DNA of 64,000 nucleotides, from assembly GCF_039541075.1 (NCBI RefSeq), contig NZ_BAABFN010000021.1, positions 1 through 64,000 on the forward strand. Reading direction: 5' to 3'. Each line of letters starts with the position of its first letter. The stretch's first letter is position 1. The stretch is from Compostibacter hankyongensis (GTDB lineage Bacteria > Bacteroidota > Bacteroidia > Chitinophagales > Chitinophagaceae). A model generated the notes under the pieces. It made no database searches and was not told the origin of the DNA. It was given only the letters and a program-made list of their open reading frames with translations. Below are positions 1 through 7,848 of this stretch, one piece after another. A program made the translations under genes and the position numbers.

Positions 1-236
1 GCAAACGGGATCACCTCCTGGCCGACGATATAGGAGGTCGGCAGCAGTATGTTCCTAAAGCCCATCCGGTCCGCCGTCTTTATGATGTCCGCACAGTGGG
101 GGTAGTTGCTGCGACGCGAGGGGTCCACCGTCCCCAGAAACGCCGTATCCCCGCCGCACAGATCGTCAAACCAGGATACCTCGCATACCCGCTTCTCGGT
201 ACGCGCCGGAATTCCTTTTATGGCTGCCTGTAGCAT
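1..236 (-). CDS. LLM-class flavin-dependent monooxygenase, SsuD-like (N-terminal part, truncated by window edge)
   Basis: Reading leftwards from an ATG at 236, the frame stays open to the window edge and gives 78 residues. Visible segments include WFDDLCGGDT, TVDPSRRSNYPH, TADRMGFRNILLPTSY and GQEVIPFA. This resembles the N-terminus of FMNH2-dependent alkanesulfonate monooxygenases (SsuD), where a similar stretch follows a short beta strand and leads into the flavin/sulfonate pocket. Such enzymes release sulfite from alkanesulfonates together with an NAD(P)H:FMN reductase. The gene is divergent from the LysR regulator at 424, the usual arrangement for sulfur-scavenging genes. The substrate cannot be fixed from this fragment. 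Confidence 0.7.
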   Translation of the reverse strand, partial: MLQAAIKGIPARTEKRVCEVSWFDDLCGGDTAFLGTVDPSRRSNYPHCADIIKTADRMGFRNILLPTSYIVGQEVIPF

Positions 237-405
237 GATATATGGTTTTGCTGTACCTACAAATCTCTTCAATCAGCATTTAAATCTAAAATTATTTATT
301 CTTATGGGTTATTGCCAAAAATTATGCTGGGCCACCTACCTTTCTGCGAAGGTACCGGGAGCAGTCTTCCAATTTATCCCGGATAGTGCGGAATTAAAAA
401 AGGAT

Positions 406-413
406 TACCTTTG
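406..413 (+). promoter_or_regulatory. candidate -7 element of the LysR gene
   Basis: TACCTTTG matches the Bacteroidota -7 consensus TAnnTTTG exactly and lies 10 nt before the ATG at 424. No clear -33 TTTG was found at the expected distance, so the element may need an activator or autoregulation. Confidence 0.4.
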
Positions 414-423
414 ACGGGCTATC

Positions 424-1317
424 ATGGAGGATTTTAAATTAAAGGTATTTCATTCTGTAGCTAAGAACAGAAGCTTCACCAAAGCTGCTTCAGAGTTGTT
501 TATTACCCAACCGGCCGTTACCCAGCAAATCAGGAATTTAGAGCAATCGCTCGGCGCACGGCTTTTTGAGCGCATCGGCAATTCCATCGTGATGACGCCG
601 GAAGCAGAGGTTTTATTCCGGTATACCAATGAGATCATGCATCTGTATCATGAATGCACGCTTGAGTTGAGCACCATGAAGAACCGGCCTGCCGGCTCCT
701 TTTCCCTGGGCGCCAGCACTACGATCGCCCAGTACCTCATCGCCCCCGTATTGGGCTCTTTTCAGAGCAAGTTCCCGAATATCACCCTCAACCTGCTGAG
801 CGGGAATTCGGAGACGATCGAAAATGCGGTATTGTCCAAAGAGATCAGCCTGGGTATCGTGGAGGGCAAGCGACATCACTCCGATCTGAAATATTCCGAA
901 TTAACCACCGACGAGCTGGTGCTGGTGACCCATACGAAAAGCCGCTTTTCCAAAAATAACCGCATCAATCTGGAAGATCTTAAGAAAATACCCATTGTCC
1001 TGAGGGAACGGGGATCGGGTACGCTTGAAGTGATCGAAAGCGCATTACAGGAACATGGCATCCGTTTTTCCGATCTGCTTGTCATCATGCATCTCGGCGG
1101 CACGGAAAGCATAAAATCATTTCTGGAAAATTCTCACTCGGTAGCGTTTCTGTCAAAACGGGCGGTCCAGAAAGAAGTAAAATACGGGGAATTAAAGGAG
1201 CTTCCCGTCAAGGGTTTTCATATCCTCCGGAATTTCTCGTTTATTCATCTGCATGGACAGCCGGACAAGTTCTCGACCATGTTCATGCGGTACGCCAAAA
1301 ATCATTACAGCCCGTAG
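424..1317 (+). CDS. LysR-family transcriptional regulator (CysL/CbbR-like)
   Basis: A 297-residue protein of normal LysR length. The N-terminal winged helix-turn-helix covers about residues 1-60 (AVAKNRSFTKAASELF-type recognition region and TQPAVTQQIRNLE), followed by the linker helix and a type 2 periplasmic-binding-like effector domain (about 90-295; GASTTIAQYLIAPVL, RERGSGT). LysR proteins bind between divergent genes and respond to a small coinducer. Here the partner is the SsuD-like gene at 236, so control of sulfur or sulfonate use is a reasonable inference. The 187 bp between the two genes would hold its operator; I could not pick out a convincing T-N11-A site by eye. Confidence 0.85.
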   Translation: MEDFKLKVFHSVAKNRSFTKAASELFITQPAVTQQIRNLEQSLGARLFERIGNSIVMTPEAEVLFRYTNEIMHLYHECTLELSTMKNRPAGSFSLGASTTIAQYLIAPVLGSFQSKFPNITLNLLSGNSETIENAVLSKEISLGIVEGKRHHSDLKYSELTTDELVLVTHTKSRFSKNNRINLEDLKKIPIVLRERGSGTLEVIESALQEHGIRFSDLLVIMHLGGTESIKSFLENSHSVAFLSKRAVQKEVKYGELKELPVKGFHILRNFSFIHLHGQPDKFSTMFMRYAKNHYSP

Positions 1318-1346
1318 TAACGGGAAAGACTGATCATGAAGGCGTT

Positions 1347-2291
1347 TCAATTTCCGGATACGATCTCTCCACGTTTTCCGGCGAGCAGGTAAAGCACGGC
1401 CATACGGATGGCTACGCCGTTCTCCACCTGGTGCAGGATAATGGACTGGCCGGAATCGGCCACATCAGAGTTCAGTTCCACGCCCCTGTTGATCGGGCCG
1501 GGATGCATGATCACGATCTCCTTCTGCAGGCTATCCAGCACCTCACGGCTCACCCCATACACCAGGTTGTATTCCCGCAGGGAAGAAAACAGCGGACTGT
1601 TCTGCCGCTCCAGCTGTATACGCAGCACGTTAGCCACATCGCACCACTGCAGGGCTTCCCGCAGGTTGTAGGTAACATTTACGCCGAGGGCCTCCGCGAT
1701 ATAAGGCGGGATCAGGGTTGGCGGACCGGTGACGGTAACCTCCGCGCCCAGCTTTTTCAGACAATAGATATTGGAAAGGGCTACGCGGCTATGCATGATA
1801 TCGCCTACGATCGCCACCTTTTTACCCGCTATTTCGCCCAGCCTTTCCCGGATGGAGAAAGCGTCGAGCAGGGCCTGGGTGGGGTGCTCGTTGATACCGT
1901 CGCCTGCATTGACAATGGCCGCCTGGATATGTCTGGAAAGAAAATGAGGGGCGCCGGAAGCAGAATGACGCATGACCACCATATCCACCCGCATGGCCAG
2001 GATATTGTTGACCGTGTCGATGAGGGTCTCCCCTTTTTTTACCGAGGAAGCCGAGGCCGTGAAGTTGACTACATCGGCAGAGAGCCGCTTTTCCGCCAGC
2101 TCAAAGGATATCCGTGTACGGGTAGAATTCTCGAAGAACAGGTTTACGATAGTGGTGTCACGCAGGGTGGGCACCTTCTTGATCGGGCGTTTGAGTATTT
2201 CCTTAAAATTATCGGCAGTCTGGAAAATAAGTTCGATATCCTGTGCAGTAAGGTCTTTGATACCGAGCAGATGTTTGACGGATAGTGTCAT
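1347..2291 (-). CDS. pyrB: aspartate carbamoyltransferase catalytic subunit
   Basis: Catalyses carbamoyl phosphate + L-aspartate to N-carbamoyl-L-aspartate, the first committed step of pyrimidine synthesis. The 314-residue protein has the carbamoyl-phosphate loop FFENSTRTRISFE (about residue 53), the HPTQALLDAF segment (about 136) and the late HPGPINRGVE loop (about 264). Length and motifs fit the catalytic chain; no regulatory chain (pyrI) is present, as in most bacteria with PyrR. It lies 45 bp downstream of pyrR on the same strand but has its own strong promoter signature in that gap, so it can be transcribed alone. Confidence 0.96.
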   Translation of the reverse strand: MTLSVKHLLGIKDLTAQDIELIFQTADNFKEILKRPIKKVPTLRDTTIVNLFFENSTRTRISFELAEKRLSADVVNFTASASSVKKGETLIDTVNNILAMRVDMVVMRHSASGAPHFLSRHIQAAIVNAGDGINEHPTQALLDAFSIRERLGEIAGKKVAIVGDIMHSRVALSNIYCLKKLGAEVTVTGPPTLIPPYIAEALGVNVTYNLREALQWCDVANVLRIQLERQNSPLFSSLREYNLVYGVSREVLDSLQKEIVIMHPGPINRGVELNSDVADSGQSIILHQVENGVAIRMAVLYLLAGKRGEIVSGN

Positions 2292-2298
2292 TAAAAAG

Positions 2299-2329
2299 CA
2301 AAGTTAAAATTCCTGTCGCAGAATGCAAA
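2299..2329 (-). promoter_or_regulatory. pyrB promoter, TTTG-N19-TAACTTTG
   Basis: On the minus strand TTTG (2329-2326) is followed after exactly 19 nt by TAACTTTG (2306-2299), a full match to the Bacteroidota -33/-7 promoter. The pyrB ATG begins 8 nt beyond the last G, so the predicted transcript would have almost no 5' leader. This sits between the pyrR stop and the pyrB start. Confidence 0.7.
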
Positions 2330-2336
2330 TTCCTTT

Positions 2337-2867
2337 TTATCCGATCAGCACCACCTCTTCCCGCTGATCCGGCTCCTGCCAGAAAACACGTACCCGCTGC
2401 GAGATGATGGAGTCGATGGTCTTTCCCACATAATCCGGCTGAATGGGCAGCTGCCGGCTGAAGCGCCGGTCGATCAGCACCAGCAGCTCCACCCGCTCCG
2501 GCCTCCCGAAATCGAGCATGGCATCCAGGGCAGACCGTATGGTGCGGCCGGTATAGAGCACATCGTCCACCAGGATGACCTGTTTCCCTTCGATAGAGAA
2601 CCCGATATCCGTACGCGTGGGAATATGCAGCTCCGCGCCCTTGTTGTAATCGTCACGGTAAAAGGTGATATCCAGCCGGCCATAGGGCACCGGCGTACCG
2701 GGACGCAGCTGCAGCAGCCGCTGAAAGATATGGTCGGACAGCCAGATACCGCGGGGCTGCAGTCCGATCAGCACCGTATCGGCAAGATCCGGATGATTCT
2801 CGATCACCTGATGGCACAGCCGGTCAATCGTGATGGCCAGTTGCTGGCGGTTGAGTATAGTCTTCAA
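2337..2867 (-). CDS. pyrR: bifunctional pyr operon regulator / uracil phosphoribosyltransferase PyrR
   Basis: A type I phosphoribosyltransferase with the PRPP loop VDDVLYTGRTIRSALDAM in mid-protein, an IGLQPRGIWLS segment and DYVGKTIDS near the C-terminus, all characteristic of PyrR. In other bacteria it binds pyr mRNA in response to UMP and has weak uracil phosphoribosyltransferase activity. The frame is open from a TTG at 2900, but that TTG is part of a TAACTTTG -7 element. I therefore place the start at the TTG at 2867, giving MKTILNRQQLAIT and 176 residues, close to the family's length. No ATG start is available. The next gene is pyrB. Confidence 0.88.
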   Translation of the reverse strand: MKTILNRQQLAITIDRLCHQVIENHPDLADTVLIGLQPRGIWLSDHIFQRLLQLRPGTPVPYGRLDITFYRDDYNKGAELHIPTRTDIGFSIEGKQVILVDDVLYTGRTIRSALDAMLDFGRPERVELLVLIDRRFSRQLPIQPDYVGKTIDSIISQRVRVFWQEPDQREEVVLIG

Positions 2868-2897
2868 AACAGCGGCTTTTAGCGGCTTCAAATTTAG

Positions 2898-2905
2898 CAA
2901 AGTTA
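2898..2905 (-). promoter_or_regulatory. candidate pyrR -7 element
   Basis: TAACTTTG (2905-2898) is an exact TAnnTTTG match upstream of pyrR, and a second match, TAAATTTG (2896-2889), follows immediately. Their position inside the longest open frame argues that the coding start lies further downstream at 2867. Confidence 0.45.
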
Positions 2906-3030
2906 GCGCTTGCAGCCGCCATATTTACCCGTTTATATATTTCAACCGTTTGAACCCTATCTTAGCGGCACCAACAGTCCTCAGGCTGCCGGCCGCTCAC
3001 CTGCCGGCGCTGCCGGATCTGTTTAGCATC

Positions 3031-3098
3031 CCAAGTCCGGAATTTAGGATTACCTTCCTGACGGATAATCTTAGACTTTGGATCTCTGACTTAAAACG
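3031..3098. repeat. degenerate family C intergenic hairpin repeat (C3)
   Basis: The segment CCAAGTCCGG...TTTAGGATTA is followed after a short loop by TAATCTTAGACTTTGG, giving an imperfect inverted repeat. The word CTTAGAC and its complement GTCTAAG recur in the better copies at 4948-5017 and 32364-32442. It lies between the divergent pyrR and MutS-like genes. Confidence 0.4.
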
Positions 3099-3112
3099 TA
3101 AACCTATTGCCG

Positions 3113-4933
3113 ATGAATCCCGAAATCTGGTACCGGCAGCAGCTGGAGAAGCTGGAGGACCGGGCACTCCGGCTCCGGCGGCGTAACGGCAGACTCGCCG
3201 CAGGACGCCTCCTCAGCTTTGCGGGCGGCATCCTGCTCTTCTTCGTCCTGCTGCCCGTTCAGCTGCTGCCGGCCGTCATCCTGCTGCTGCTCTGCTGGGC
3301 AATCTTTGCCTGGCTGGCCATAAAAGATAGCGACAGCCGGCAGCAGCTTTCCCATATCCAGGTGCTGAAAAAATGCTGCGAAGAAGAGCTGCAATCGCTC
3401 TCGGGCGACCAAAGCGCTTTTGACGACGGCGCCGGCTTCCGGGAAAGGGATCATCCTTATACGGCCGACCTGGACATCTTTGGCCCTTCTTCCCTTTTCC
3501 AATATCTCTACCGGGGCACCAGCCCCTTTTCAGCCGCATGCCTGGCAGACTGGCTTTCGGGGCCGGCTACACCGGAAGATATCCGGCAGCGGCAGGAGGC
3601 GGTGGCTGAGCTGCAGCCCCTGGCGGGCGGCAGGCTGGAGCTGCGCGCCCGCGGGCGGTCGACGCGTCTGCAGCCGGACGACTGGCAGCGCATCCGGAGC
3701 TGGATAGCGGCGGAAGCGGACGACGCCCTCCCCGCGTGGAGCAGGCTCACGCGCGTGCTTCCCTGGATATCGCTGGGGGCGGTGTTCCTTATTGCCTTCA
3801 CCCATTCGTCCTGGCAATGGCTCTGGCTGCCCCTGCTGCTGCATGCCTGGCTGGCCAGGCAGGTCAACAAAACGGTATCGCCCGCATACCGGCAGCTCTC
3901 CCGCTCGGTGGATATCATCAGCAGCACCGAAGCCGGCATGATGTGGATGGAAGCGCAGACCTTCCGTTCCGCCTGCCTGCAGACACTGAAAGGGCGGTGC
4001 CGCCACGGGGAGGAAAACGCTGCCTTCATCCTGCGCCGGTTAAAAAACATCCTGGACCGTCTGGACTACCGGCAAAACCCCCTGGTACACCTGCCGCTTA
4101 ACCTGGTAACTTTCTGGGATGCCCGCCAATACCGGGAGCTGCTGACCTGGAAGCGGCAGTACGGGGCTGTGCTGCTGCAGTGGACCCGGGTGCTGGCCGA
4201 GACCGAAGCGCTCTGCAGCTTTGCCAACTTTGCCTTCAACCGGCCCGGCGTGGTGTTCCCGGAGCTGTCAGAACGGCATTTCACCCTCGAGGCTACGGCG
4301 TTGGGCCATCCCCTGCTTCCCGACGGCAAATGCGTCCGGAATGACGTAGCGGTGCAGGGAGCCGGACAGGTTTTGCTGGTCACGGGCTCCAATATGGCGG
4401 GAAAAAGCACCTTCCTACGGACGGTAGGCACCAACATCGTGCTGGCGCTGGCCGGCGCGCCGGTATGCGCCGACCGCTTCCGGGTATCGCCGGTGAAAGT
4501 ATACAGCAGCATGCGCATCGCAGACAACCTCGAGGAAAACATTTCCACTTTCTATGCCGAGCTGCGCAAGCTGGAGGTGATCCTGCAACAGGTACGGATA
4601 CACGAAAAAGTATTTTTATTGCTGGACGAGATATTCCGCGGCACCAACTCGCAAGACCGGCATACCGGCTCCCGCGCGCTGATCAGCCAGCTGCTGCGGG
4701 AAAACACAGCGGGCATCATCGCCACGCACGACCTGGCCCTTACCAGTATGGAGCAGGATTATCCGGGGAAGCTGCACAATTATCATTTTGACGTGCAGGT
4801 GAGGGATGAGGTGCTTTTTTTCGACTATAAACTGAAAACAGGCATCTGCACCAGCATGAACGCATCGCTGCTGATGCGGAAGATCGGGCTGGAGCTCCCT
4901 CCGCAGGCGGGAGAGGCAAAAGGCAAAAGGTGA
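3113..4933 (+). CDS. membrane-anchored MutS-family ATPase
   Basis: A 606-residue protein starting at ATG 3113; a TTG six bases earlier is less likely. Residues about 33-70 form a hydrophobic hairpin (LLSFAGGILLFFVLLPV, LLLLCWAIFAWLA) and a second pair lies near 210-250, so the N-terminal half is membrane-embedded. The C-terminal half is a MutS ATPase: Walker A GSNMAGKSTFLRT (about 425), a conserved MRIADNLEENIST segment, Walker B LLLDEIFRGTN and the IATHDLAL switch. The mismatch-recognition domain of MutS and the Smr domain of MutS2 are both absent. Such proteins are common in Bacteroidota and their job is unknown. The C-terminal codons (EAKGKR and stop) are made of repeat B words. Confidence 0.85.
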   Translation: MNPEIWYRQQLEKLEDRALRLRRRNGRLAAGRLLSFAGGILLFFVLLPVQLLPAVILLLLCWAIFAWLAIKDSDSRQQLSHIQVLKKCCEEELQSLSGDQSAFDDGAGFRERDHPYTADLDIFGPSSLFQYLYRGTSPFSAACLADWLSGPATPEDIRQRQEAVAELQPLAGGRLELRARGRSTRLQPDDWQRIRSWIAAEADDALPAWSRLTRVLPWISLGAVFLIAFTHSSWQWLWLPLLLHAWLARQVNKTVSPAYRQLSRSVDIISSTEAGMMWMEAQTFRSACLQTLKGRCRHGEENAAFILRRLKNILDRLDYRQNPLVHLPLNLVTFWDARQYRELLTWKRQYGAVLLQWTRVLAETEALCSFANFAFNRPGVVFPELSERHFTLEATALGHPLLPDGKCVRNDVAVQGAGQVLLVTGSNMAGKSTFLRTVGTNIVLALAGAPVCADRFRVSPVKVYSSMRIADNLEENISTFYAELRKLEVILQQVRIHEKVFLLLDEIFRGTNSQDRHTGSRALISQLLRENTAGIIATHDLALTSMEQDYPGKLHNYHFDVQVRDEVLFFDYKLKTGICTSMNASLLMRKIGLELPPQAGEAKGKR

Positions 4934-5043
4934 AAGGTGAAGGGCATTTTAAAGTTTAAAGTTCAAGGTCTAAGGCTTCCTTCCAGGCAAATTAACTTTA
5001 AACTTTAAACCTTAGACTATTGAATCTCAAACCAGAAACTTCC
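4913..5043. repeat. composite intergenic repeat array: family B, then C (16-bp hairpin), then D
   Basis: GGTGAAAGGTGAAGGGCATTTT (family B words, 4929-4950) runs into a family C hairpin. TTTAAAGTTTAAAGTT at 4948-4963 is exactly complementary to AACTTTAAACTTTAAA at 4994-5009, a perfect 16-bp stem with a 30-nt loop that contains CCAGGCAAATTAA. Family D words (AAACCAGAAACT) follow to 5040. The array fills the gap between the convergent MutS-like gene and pruA and overlaps the last codons of the former. Confidence 0.8.
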
Positions 5044-6669
5044 CTATCCGAGAAAAGGATACCGGTAATCGGTGACGGGCACAAAGGTCTCCTTGATGGT
5101 GCGCGCGCTGAGCCAGCGGTACAGGTTCAGGAGGGACCCGGCCTTGTCGTTCGTGCCGGAAGCGCGGGCCCCGCCGAAAGGCTGCTGTCCCACTACCGCA
5201 CCGGTGGGTTTGTCATTGATATAGAAGTTGCCCGCGCTGTTTACCAGACGGCGGGTGACCCGTTCTATCACCTGCCGGTCCCGTGCAAAGAAAGCGCCGG
5301 TAAGGGCATATCCTGAAGTGCTGTCTGTCAGCTCCAGTATTTCTTCAAACTTATTGTCGTCATACACATACAGCGTCAGCACCGGACCGAAGATCTCCTC
5401 GCAGAGGGTGACATACCGCGGATCGCTGGCCTCGATGACGGTGGGCGAAATAAAATAACCATCCGTTTTATCGTACTCCCCTCCCACCAGTATGCTTACG
5501 CCCGGATCCTGTTTGGCGCGGTCAATATAACCGCTGATCTTATCAAAAGCACGTTCGTCGATTACCGCATTGATAAAGTTGCCGAAATCCTCCACCGGTC
5601 CCATCTTCATGGATTTCACCGCCGCCACCAGCCGCTCTTTTACCGATGCAGCCAGACTTGAAGGCAGATAAGCCCGCGATGCTGCGGAGCATTTCTGACC
5701 CTGGTATTCAAAAGCGCCGCGGGCCAGGTTGGCCACTACGGCGTCCACATCGGCCGAGGCGTGCACCAGCACAAAATCCTTACCGCCGGTTTCGCCGACG
5801 ATGCGGGGATATGATTTATAAACCTGGATATTTTCGCCGATGGTTTTCCACATGGTCCGGAATACGGCGGTGGAACCGGTGAAATGAATACCTGCAAAAT
5901 CGGGATGCGAAAAACAAACCTCTCCCAGCACCGGTCCGTCCACATAGATCAGATTGATCACACCGGGCGGAAGACCGGCTTCGATAAGCACCTGCATAAA
6001 CAGCTGCGCGGCAAATACCTGGGTATCGGCGGGCTTCCACACCACCACATTTCCGCACATCGCCGCTGAGCAGGGCAGGTTGCCGGCTATGGCGCTAAAG
6101 TTGAATGGTGTTACGGCCAGCACAAATCCCTCCAGGGGACGGTATTCCATCCGGTTGTTGACGCCGGGCGGCGAATAGGGCTGCTGGGCATATATTTCGC
6201 TCAGGTAATGCACGTTAAAGCGCAGGAAGTCGATCAGCTCGCAGGCGCTGTCGATCTCCGCCTGAAAGGCATTTTTGCTTTGCCCCAGCATCGTGGCGGC
6301 ATTTATGGCATACCGGTAGCGGGTAGCCAGCAGCTCCGCTGCTTTTAAAAACACGGCCGCCCGGTGTTCCCAGCTCGTATCCGCCCACTGCGCGCGGGCA
6401 GCGAGCGCAGCCGCTATGGCTTGCTCCACGTGCTCACGGCCGCCCTGGTGAAAGCTGCCCAGCGTATGCTTCCGCTCATGGGGAGGATGCAGCGCTATCT
6501 GCCGCGCTGTCCGCACCTCCTCCCCGCCGATATACATGGGAATATCCGCAACCTCCTTCTTCATGCGATCCAGCTGCGCTTTCAGACCGGCCCGTTCGGC
6601 CGTGCCCGGGGCATAGCTGCGGACCGGCTCATTTTCCGGCTTGGGAAAATAGAAATAAGCATTGTTCAT
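5044..6669 (-). CDS. pruA: L-glutamate gamma-semialdehyde (1-pyrroline-5-carboxylate) dehydrogenase
   Basis: NAD-dependent oxidation of glutamate semialdehyde to glutamate, the second step of proline breakdown. The 541-residue protein is a single-domain ALDH of the ALDH4A1 type, not a PutA fusion. Visible features are VGETGGKDF with the catalytic-base Glu, GQKCSAASR with the nucleophilic Cys, and PFGGARASGTNDK near the C-terminus. An in-frame ATG at 6789 would add 40 residues without family similarity; the start MNNAYFYFPKPENE at 6669 fits the family. No proline dehydrogenase gene is nearby. Confidence 0.93.
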   Translation of the reverse strand: MNNAYFYFPKPENEPVRSYAPGTAERAGLKAQLDRMKKEVADIPMYIGGEEVRTARQIALHPPHERKHTLGSFHQGGREHVEQAIAAALAARAQWADTSWEHRAAVFLKAAELLATRYRYAINAATMLGQSKNAFQAEIDSACELIDFLRFNVHYLSEIYAQQPYSPPGVNNRMEYRPLEGFVLAVTPFNFSAIAGNLPCSAAMCGNVVVWKPADTQVFAAQLFMQVLIEAGLPPGVINLIYVDGPVLGEVCFSHPDFAGIHFTGSTAVFRTMWKTIGENIQVYKSYPRIVGETGGKDFVLVHASADVDAVVANLARGAFEYQGQKCSAASRAYLPSSLAASVKERLVAAVKSMKMGPVEDFGNFINAVIDERAFDKISGYIDRAKQDPGVSILVGGEYDKTDGYFISPTVIEASDPRYVTLCEEIFGPVLTLYVYDDNKFEEILELTDSTSGYALTGAFFARDRQVIERVTRRLVNSAGNFYINDKPTGAVVGQQPFGGARASGTNDKAGSLLNLYRWLSARTIKETFVPVTDYRYPFLG

Positions 6670-6803
6670 GACAGACGCTTTTTGCAAATATAGGATTACT
6701 GCGGAGATTGGCCGCCCGGCGGGAAAAGCTGCGGGAAAGCCATTCCCGATTTGCTTGTTCCGGAAATATGTGCTTTTTTTGAAGTTCACTCCGCAGACAG
6801 CTT

Positions 6804-7799
6804 ATGGCTTATTTTCTCTGGTACTGTGTGCACGTTTTCCGGCTGGCTGCGCATGTGCTGCGGACCAGAAAGCGGGAAACAAAACGCGCTTGGGGCCTGC
6901 TCTCCCGGATCGAGGAGCGGCAGCAGGGCCGGTTCGGCAAGGCCACCCGGAAAAAGATCGCCGTTTATCACGGTATTTACACTCCGATGATCTGCGACGC
7001 GTTTGCCAGGCTGCACGGACGGCTGACCCATACGGCAGAAAAAGACCGGCTTTTTCATTATTTCATTGCCAGCTCGTTGTATGACGATTTCACCGACGAG
7101 CAGATGTTCTCCCCGGAATCGCTCAAAGCCATTATGCTGGAGCCGCAGAACTGGAAGGCCGGTTCCTTCGACGAACGCGTCTTCCTGGATTCGCACCTGC
7201 TTTTATGCGAGAGTGTAAAGGACAGGGAGGGTTACACCCGTCTTCTCCGCGAGATGACCATCGCCCAGCTCAGCTCGCGTGAGCAGGAAGGTGAAAATGA
7301 ACTGACGGATGAAAGGCTGCAGGAGATCACCTTCCGGAAGGGGGGATATTCGGTGCTGCTCTGCCGCTATTACCTGGATACGCCGGCCACTGCAGCGGAA
7401 GACGCCTGCTGGTACCGGATCGGCGCTATTATACAACTGACCAACGATCTTTACGATATTCATAAGGACCTGCAGCAGCATATCAAAACCCTTCCGGACC
7501 GGATGCAGGACGCATACCGCTTTGAAGCTTTTTTTCTTCATCAGCTGCAGGAAATGAAAGACGATATCGGGCGGCTGTCCTTTCCCCGGCAAAGGAAGCA
7601 GGAGTTCAGCCTTGCCATGGCCGGTATTTATGCTTTCGGGCTGATTGCGCTGGACCAGCTGAAAACGCTGCAGGACAGGAACGGGCATCTGCCGGAGCTG
7701 GCCACCCTGCCGCGTAAAACGCTGATTATCGATATGGAGAAGCCCGGCAATATTCTGAAATGGTTCCGTTATACCTACCGGTATGCAAGGATGATTTGA
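6804..7799 (+). CDS. class I isoprenoid-synthase-like protein
   Basis: A 331-residue, probably all-helical protein. Two acidic motifs stand out: DDFTDE at residues 94-99 and QLTNDLYDIHKD at 211-222. They resemble the DDxxD and second-metal motifs of class I prenyl-diphosphate enzymes, and the second closely resembles the QLTNxLRDxxED motif of squalene/phytoene synthases. This suggests a Mg-diphosphate site for a prenyl substrate, either a small terpene synthase or a prenyl transferase. A hydrophobic N-terminal segment (residues 1-20) may attach it to the membrane. No carotenoid, hopanoid or other terpene genes are adjacent, so the product is unknown. The final codons (MI and stop) lie in a family A repeat. 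Confidence 0.6.
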   Translation: MAYFLWYCVHVFRLAAHVLRTRKRETKRAWGLLSRIEERQQGRFGKATRKKIAVYHGIYTPMICDAFARLHGRLTHTAEKDRLFHYFIASSLYDDFTDEQMFSPESLKAIMLEPQNWKAGSFDERVFLDSHLLLCESVKDREGYTRLLREMTIAQLSSREQEGENELTDERLQEITFRKGGYSVLLCRYYLDTPATAAEDACWYRIGAIIQLTNDLYDIHKDLQQHIKTLPDRMQDAYRFEAFFLHQLQEMKDDIGRLSFPRQRKQEFSLAMAGIYAFGLIALDQLKTLQDRNGHLPELATLPRKTLIIDMEKPGNILKWFRYTYRYARMI

Positions 7800-7829
7800 T
7801 GATTTGATGATTTGGCGATTTGATGATGG
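7791..7829. repeat. family A intergenic word repeat (A1)
   Basis: Four consecutive copies of the word (A/G)ATTTGATGAT or its close variants (ATGATTTGATGATTTGATGA...). It includes the stop codon of the isoprenoid-synthase-like gene and lies between it and the convergent prfB. Confidence 0.75.
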
Positions 7830-7848
7830 AAGGACGCCGATGAGATGC

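Noticed and set aside
106..414. 102-codon frame on the plus strand at the left edge
   Set aside because: It is antisense to the SsuD-like coding region and its translation shows no domain.
4913..5043. CRISPR array, suggested by tandem-like repeats here and at 35669-35828
   Set aside because: The repeat words are only 7-9 nt, imperfect and contiguous, without unique spacers; no cas genes are present.
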